Shown here: positions 58,950-64,000 of the stretch, in pieces
How the letters are laid out: each line of letters starts with the position of its first letter
Numbering within the stretch: position 1 is the stretch's first letter
Notes under the pieces: generated by a model
What the model saw: only the letters and a program-made list of their open reading frames with translations
The model's database searches: none
Told to the model about the DNA's origin: nothing
Source: Heliocidaris tuberculata
Taxonomy: Eukaryota; Echinodermata; Echinoidea; Camarodonta; Echinometridae
Reading direction: 5' to 3'
DNA length: 64,000 nt
NCBI GenBank assembly: GCA_025618425.1
Contig: CM046848.1
Span: 31,779,725-31,843,724, forward strand
Program-made: the position numbers and the translations under genes

Positions 58950-58985
58950 AGACCAAGGAGGTACCTAGTACCTCCTTGATCAGAC
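58950..58985. repeat. Short perfect palindrome
   Basis: AAGGAGGTAC-CTA-GTACCTCCTT, flanked on both sides by GATCAGAC. From here to 59820 I see AT-rich DNA with several GTGCA/TGCAC motifs but no gene. Confidence 0.55.
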
Positions 58986-59823
58986 TTCATCGATGTTCAC
59001 TATTATATAAATAGTGCATGTGCATCTTGTCTATATCATGCACTATACTAGATTGTGTGCACGACAGATACTAAATTATCCCGAGTGCAGTTTTGTTTAT
59101 ATAGACCTGCACGAGGGATGATTTTGTATTTAGAGTTCATATAGTCCGGTAATGGTGCATAAATAGAACATGCACTGTAAATAGACCCCTGGATCTATAG
59201 CTGTTATTGTGTATTAGGGCCGGGCCCTAGGTCTAGTACGGGATTCCCCGTGCAAAAATCAAAGTTGTAGTGCACGATCGTGCACTATAACAAAAGTTTT
59301 GCACGTCACGTGATGCAAATCTAACCAATCACAGCGCGTATTATACATACATTATTTACTATAACAAAATATTTGGACACTACCAGGGGCAGATTGGCAC
59401 TGCTAATCGGTTATAGAGAATTGGTATGTGACTGGCCCATCCATTCTGTAACATACATGCTAGCAAGTTTTCTTAATATTCAATATGATTATGATACATT
59501 ATCAATATCTTGGCGAGACCGACTTCCGATTGGTCGACCAAAGGATGAAAGCCATGGAGACAAAATTTTGATGGGGTGGGCGCTAATGTCTATATAGCTC
59601 AAAATCAGCTTCACAGTATTTAAAGTTTGTGAGCAAGCAAAAATGTTGACCTTGTTTAGTCAAAACACTTCTTTCTAATATCTAGAAAGATTTGAATTGA
59701 AAGCTCAGATTATATTTATTAAGAATCTGACATTTGCTTGTATGTTGTTCAATTAGGAATGTGTGGTAATTTTCAAATTCAAATAGTTTGTGATATGTGT
59801 AACACATCCACAACCAACTTTAA

Positions 59824-60438
59824 AGGCCAAGTTCACCCCCAAAATTGAGTTGAATCAAAAGTGTAAAATTACCCCCCCCCCAATAAAAAAAGAAAGAAAA
59901 AAAAGACCGAAAAAAAAAATCATTAAAATCGGATTAAAAAATGAGAATTTATGGCATTTCAATTTTTGCATTGTTTCATGAAACAGTGACATGCATAACA
60001 TGGGCTGTATGCAAATTATTGAGCGGTTGATGTCATAAGCTCACTTTTCCTTTTATATGAAATTTCAAATATTTCAATTTTCTGCTCCAAGAATGTAAGT
60101 TTTGAATCCTCATGGAATGTGTAAGATCATCATTATTATAACTTATAGTGATACAGTGAAGAGAATCTTTATACACATCTATGAAAAAAAAAATGAAATA
60201 TTTGAAATTTCAAATAATAGAATACAAAAGGAGAATGAGCTTATGACATCATCGGCTCACTACTTTGCATACAGCCCATGTTATGCATATCACTTTTCAC
60301 GAAACTATGCAAAACTTCAAAATGTCGAAAATTTCTTATTCTTATCCGATTTTGATTTTTTTTCTTCGTTTGCTCTTTTGTTTATTTAATTTTACTCTTT
60401 TGATTCAACTCAACTCATTATTTGGGTGGACTTGGCCT
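59824..60438. mobile_element. TTAA-flanked foldback MITE, copy F
   Basis: TTAA sits at 59820-59823 and 60439-60442. The ends are AGGCCAAGTTCACCCC and, reversed, AGGCCAAGTCCACCC. The arms pair through CATAACATGGGCTGTATGCA and its inverse. It lies inside the spacer of the large inverted repeat. Confidence 0.78.
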
Positions 60439-60536
60439 TTAAGGCAAACAAGCTGATTCTCATAGCTACGGGAAGAAATGATATGTTTCATTTATTTTGT
60501 ATTGGTTGTTTACATTTCTTTCTTTGTTAAAAGATT

Positions 60537-62025
60537 TCATCTTCATTAACAATCTGTTTCCATGGAAACAGCCTTTTTTATAAATCAAATTTAGCTCTAC
60601 TCCAATTAACTAAATTTTTGAATATAATCAAACAGGTGGCAAAAATTATTAGTTGTTTTACCATTATTTCATGTTGAAAAAACCACAGTATTTTATTAGA
60701 AATACAATACAATAAATATATCTGTTACCATGGTAACGGCCTGCACAATGTAGTGGCCACATCATCACCCCTTTACTAAAACAAATTATGATAACTGAGT
60801 GTCCTGTAAAAGAGAAAATAATCATGTACAATATTAATATTTACTTCTTCTTTTTTTTTCAGTAGCATCAAGGGAATTTTGCTCAAATATCAGTTTTTTT
60901 CTTACTGTTTCCATGGAAACAGCCATTTTCAAACATGATGGACACTTTTTATAACTCTTACTTGGGTTTTAATCAATTGAGAAACTTTTGATAGATTATT
61001 TTAAAATGTTACAATGTGTTTTTGTACTTTCTTAATCACAAATACATGACATTTTCTGAAATTATACTGTTCTTGATCCGTTGCCATGCATAGCCCTTGT
61101 GGTCACGCCCACCTCTTAATTTAGGGCAAAGTAGCATATTTTGATAGTTAATGGTCCCATCTAACAGAAAAACTTAATTTAAGATTCTTTCTAAGGGGGT
61201 GGTGACATTTCAGCTTGGGGCCCATGGACTATACTGATAATATATGGGATAATTGCCTTTTATATACTCTAGAAGTCTAGATGTACTTTTAAATAGTGTT
61301 TTTCATTCAAAATGCGCATCCTGTAAAAAATACATCATTCCATTTGGGATAACATAAAATGAGTTATCTATCACCTTATCGGATAATTTCTTTTCTGTCT
61401 GTGACACGACAATATTTATTATATGTTTAATCAAGAAAAATCGTTTAAATTGACAAATTTACGTTGAGTAAAAAAAACTTTGAAATATTGGTAGTTTTCA
61501 CAACCTATTATTTTGAGTAAATCACAGTTTTATGTATCATTATGCCATACACGTGTGTGTAATATCCAACTTTCAAATGTATATTAATCAGGTTTATAAC
61601 TTCGAACTTGAAATGAAACTGCTATCGCCTGAAAAGTCCTTATCAGGTATTACATATTAGGTCCACAAAAAAAAAAATCGTGATTTTTGACATTCTTTCA
61701 AATTTTGAGCCAAAAATGGCATTTTAGGCAAAAATGCACGTGGCATCCGCCCGTATCTTAATCCTCAGTATTTTTGCAAGAGTTTAAGCATGGATGCCGA
61801 GCATTACCCCAAAATGCCGTCGAATCTTTTTCTAGAGCCTTTTTTGATGTTTGGCTGGCCTACTAATATGTGTAATGAACACATAAACGGTAGATTTCAG
61901 CATGGCAGCCAATTAGCAAGCTCCTCTATTATGTCTTGTCAAACAAGTGCCGAGTATATAGTCTATCTTTATGCAATAGAGGATTTAAGGGTTGTAACAG
62001 GCACATGCCCCTTTTAATATCCATT
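60537..62025. repeat. Large inverted repeat, right arm
   Basis: Reverse partner of 54570-55990. The order of landmarks is exactly reversed, from CATCTTCATTAAC at 60538 to CTTGTCAAACAAGTGCC near 61937. The outermost part (about 61980-62020) even resembles the reversed end of the hAT element at 54141-54563. Confidence 0.8.
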
Positions 62026-62129
62026 GTAGTATGTACTATAGCATTACATTCACAAAACAATAATGTGCTCCTATAATAATGTTTAAAAGCACCACCCCAT
62101 TAAAAGTTTAGACTTAGAGGCACCCTAAA

Positions 62130-62530
62130 ATTCTTCTTCTTCATCATCTTCTTCTTGTTGTTCTTGTTCTTCTTGTACTTATTGTTCTTGTTCTTCTTCT
62201 TGTTCTTCTTGTTCTTCTTGTTCTTCTTGTTCTTGTTCTTCCTCCTCTTCTTGTTCTTGTTCTTGTTCTTGTTCTTGTTCTTGTTCTTGTTCTTGTTCTT
62301 GTTCTTGTTCTTGTTCTTGTTCTTGATCTTCTTGTTCTTCTTGTTCTTCTTGTTCTTCTTGTTCTTCTTGTTCTTCTTGTTTTTCTTGTTGTTCTTGTTT
62401 TTCCTGTTCTTCTTGTTCTTCTTCTTTCTATTTTTCTTCATCATCTTGTTCTTGTTCTTGTTCTTGTTCTTGTACTTCTTGTTCTTATTCTTGTTCTTCC
62501 TCTTCCTATTTTTCTTCATCATCTTCTGCT
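62130..62530. repeat. TTCTTG hexanucleotide array
   Basis: About 400 bp of TTCTTG and TTCTTCTTG units. It is open in several frames (Lys/Asn one way, Leu/Phe the other), but this is a product of the repeat, not a gene. Confidence 0.92.
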
Positions 62531-62734
62531 TCTTCGGCTTGCTTGTCAGAAATCGGAATTGTGTCCCCCCTTTTACAGAATCTTGAATCCGCCCGTGCAT
62601 CACATATTTTATTCCAATCATCTAATAGAATAGCTCCTGATACAACAGGTACAGAGCGATTATACTGAATATTCAAAACAAAAGATGACTCATTATATTA
62701 TTATTGCTTTGTCGCATGTTATCAAGTCGGGAGC

Positions 62735-62865
62735 CCCGTAACATCAAGCTTAGTGATTGGTCGTACGACTGATTGCATTGATCATTGTGCGCAATCAATC
62801 GCAGAAATCAATCTAACGATGATCGATCAATCGCTAAGCTTTGTGTTACTGGGCAGTGATCTGAC
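62735..62865. mobile_element. Palindromic MITE
   Basis: CCGTAACATCAAGCTTAGTG at the left pairs with the inverse of CTAAGCTTTGTGTTACTGGG at the right, around short GATTG/CAATC repeats. About 125 bp, non-coding. Confidence 0.55.
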
Positions 62866-63099
62866 CCTCATGACAGGATATTTGAGGTTTTTTAGTGTAA
62901 AAAAAATGATTTCATTCTCTGGTAATTTAGGTCAGGCCTTTTTTTTTTTTACTACATCGGGTTAAAATAAACTTTAGGCCTGATTAAATAAACATTATTC
63001 AAATAAACATATTCACTGGATATTATATCATCTGATCAAAATTTACTTGAACATACAGGCCCTGGAGGCAGAAAATTGTAGTCACTTGTGGTATCATTA

Positions 63100-63320
63100 T
63101 TAAATTTTAGATTTCAGATTTCAGTTTTCAGATTTCAGATTAAGATTTTTATTTCACTTCATTTTCATTTTTTCAAAATGTATAACAATAACTATTGTGC
63201 AATTAACAATATACAAAATAATTGACAACAAAACTTAAGTGCAGAAACATTTTCGATTATTACAAGCAAAATAAAGACAATTAACGTTTGAGTTGTAAGA
63301 AAAAAAAATAACAGTGAAGA
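63100..63320 (-). mobile_element. LINE-like 3' end
   Basis: Tandem TTTCAGA units (63107-63140) are followed by a T-rich stretch, the inverted layout of the LINE tails at 37380 and 46764. No coding part remains. Confidence 0.4.
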
Positions 63321-63342
63321 CTACATTGGAATTTTTTTTCAA

Positions 63343-63367
63343 CGGGGGGGGGGGGGGGGGGGGGGGA
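63343..63367. repeat. Long G run
   Basis: About 24 consecutive G. From here to 64000 I see AT- and purine-rich sequence with no gene. Confidence 0.85.
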
Positions 63368-64000
63368 TTCCCATTCATGTAGAACAAAGCCATCCCCCTA
63401 GCGAAAAGAAGGAATGCACGGATCTATACGCCAATGCATTAGAGTAATTATGTGAAAATTAGAATGTAAACAGAGACCAGCAAAGAAGCAGAGCTTGTGG
63501 AAGCGCTGGTCCCTGGCAAAAGGTAAATTATAAACACAATACATAAACAAATAGTGGGCAATATGCATAGCATGCCAAAAAAGGGGAAAAGAAAGAAGAA
63601 TAAAAAAAGGGGAGAGAGTAGAGAAGGAAGAGATAAAAGGTAGGGGAAAAAACAGAAGACAGATACATGAAAATCAAACAAATCATAAACATACTTTCTA
63701 TCGAAGAGAAAGCATTGAAAGATATTGTAAAAACAAAAAGCTGAAAACAGTAACCATGGTAACGATTTAAAGTAGTAAATTATTCAAAAGACGGAACAAG
63801 AAGGACAATGTGACAGGTTGGGATTAGGAAGAGAGGATGCGAAAGGGGGAGGATCTGGAAGAAGGTTTTATTTAGTCTATATGTAGATTTTATTACACAG
63901 GTAAACAAAAATCATCAGTGAGGGATCAATGTCCATAAAAAGCAACTATAGCGATCTTTTCAATTTACATTTGAGTGTATTCAAACTTTAACTGCCTCGT

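Noticed and set aside
54570..62025. Polinton/Maverick transposon explanation for the large inverted repeat
   Set aside because: No DNA polymerase, integrase, ATPase or capsid-like frame was seen in the spacer.
62100..62621. Lys/Asn-rich ORF (-) and Leu/Phe-rich ORF (+)
   Set aside because: Both come from the TTCTTG hexanucleotide array and have no domain or splice context.
1..64000. CRISPR arrays, operons, bacterial promoters
   Set aside because: The window is eukaryotic; the tandem repeats lack spacer structure.

Overview
The window is a piece of an invertebrate animal genome: AT-rich, with spliced genes, GT-AG introns and very dense repeats. The host genes, the repeat types and the long G/C homopolymer runs suggest a marine invertebrate deuterostome such as a sea urchin. 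That assignment is an inference; no species marker was seen.

Three protein-coding genes can be rebuilt with consistent splice phases. (1) A complete PIGC (GPI2) gene on the + strand, 10218-16892, has eight coding exons and 282 codons; it encodes a subunit of the enzyme that starts GPI-anchor synthesis. (2) GEMIN4 on the - strand, 32064 to 20209, has thirteen exons and about 935 codons; its 5' end is missing or unrecognised. It encodes an SMN-complex subunit and lies tail-to-tail with PIGC. (3) A gene for a 1-aminocyclopropane-1-carboxylate synthase-like aminotransferase (ACCS) on the - strand, 53375 to 40495, has eleven exons and 426 codons. The left 10 kb holds only scraps: one LDL-receptor class A exon (-), a doubtful exon (-), and a frameshifted class A GPCR fragment (+).

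Most of the rest is mobile DNA. Non-autonomous hAT-type elements carry 8-bp target duplications, several with long G or C runs. A family of foldback elements has TTAA at both ends. A complete Tc1/mariner element with a DD41D transposase sits in a GEMIN4 intron. There are 5'-truncated non-LTR retrotransposons, two tRNA-derived SINEs and several Tc1/mariner-type MITEs. Five foldback structures carry hammerhead-ribozyme-like cores, and two of these are framed by (TA)n tracts; this is the most unusual theme. A diverged inverted repeat of about 1.4 kb per arm (54.6-56.0 kb and 60.5-62.0 kb) dominates the right end.

Region by region: 1-10 kb, repeats and gene scraps; 10-17 kb, PIGC with a transposon-filled last intron; 17-20 kb, MITEs between the two convergent genes; 20-32 kb, GEMIN4 with the Tc1/mariner element and LINE pieces in introns; 32-40 kb, no firm gene; 40-53 kb, ACCS-like gene; 53-64 kb, repeats and the large inverted repeat with no gene seen. 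The three genes have unrelated housekeeping roles and show no sign of joint function.
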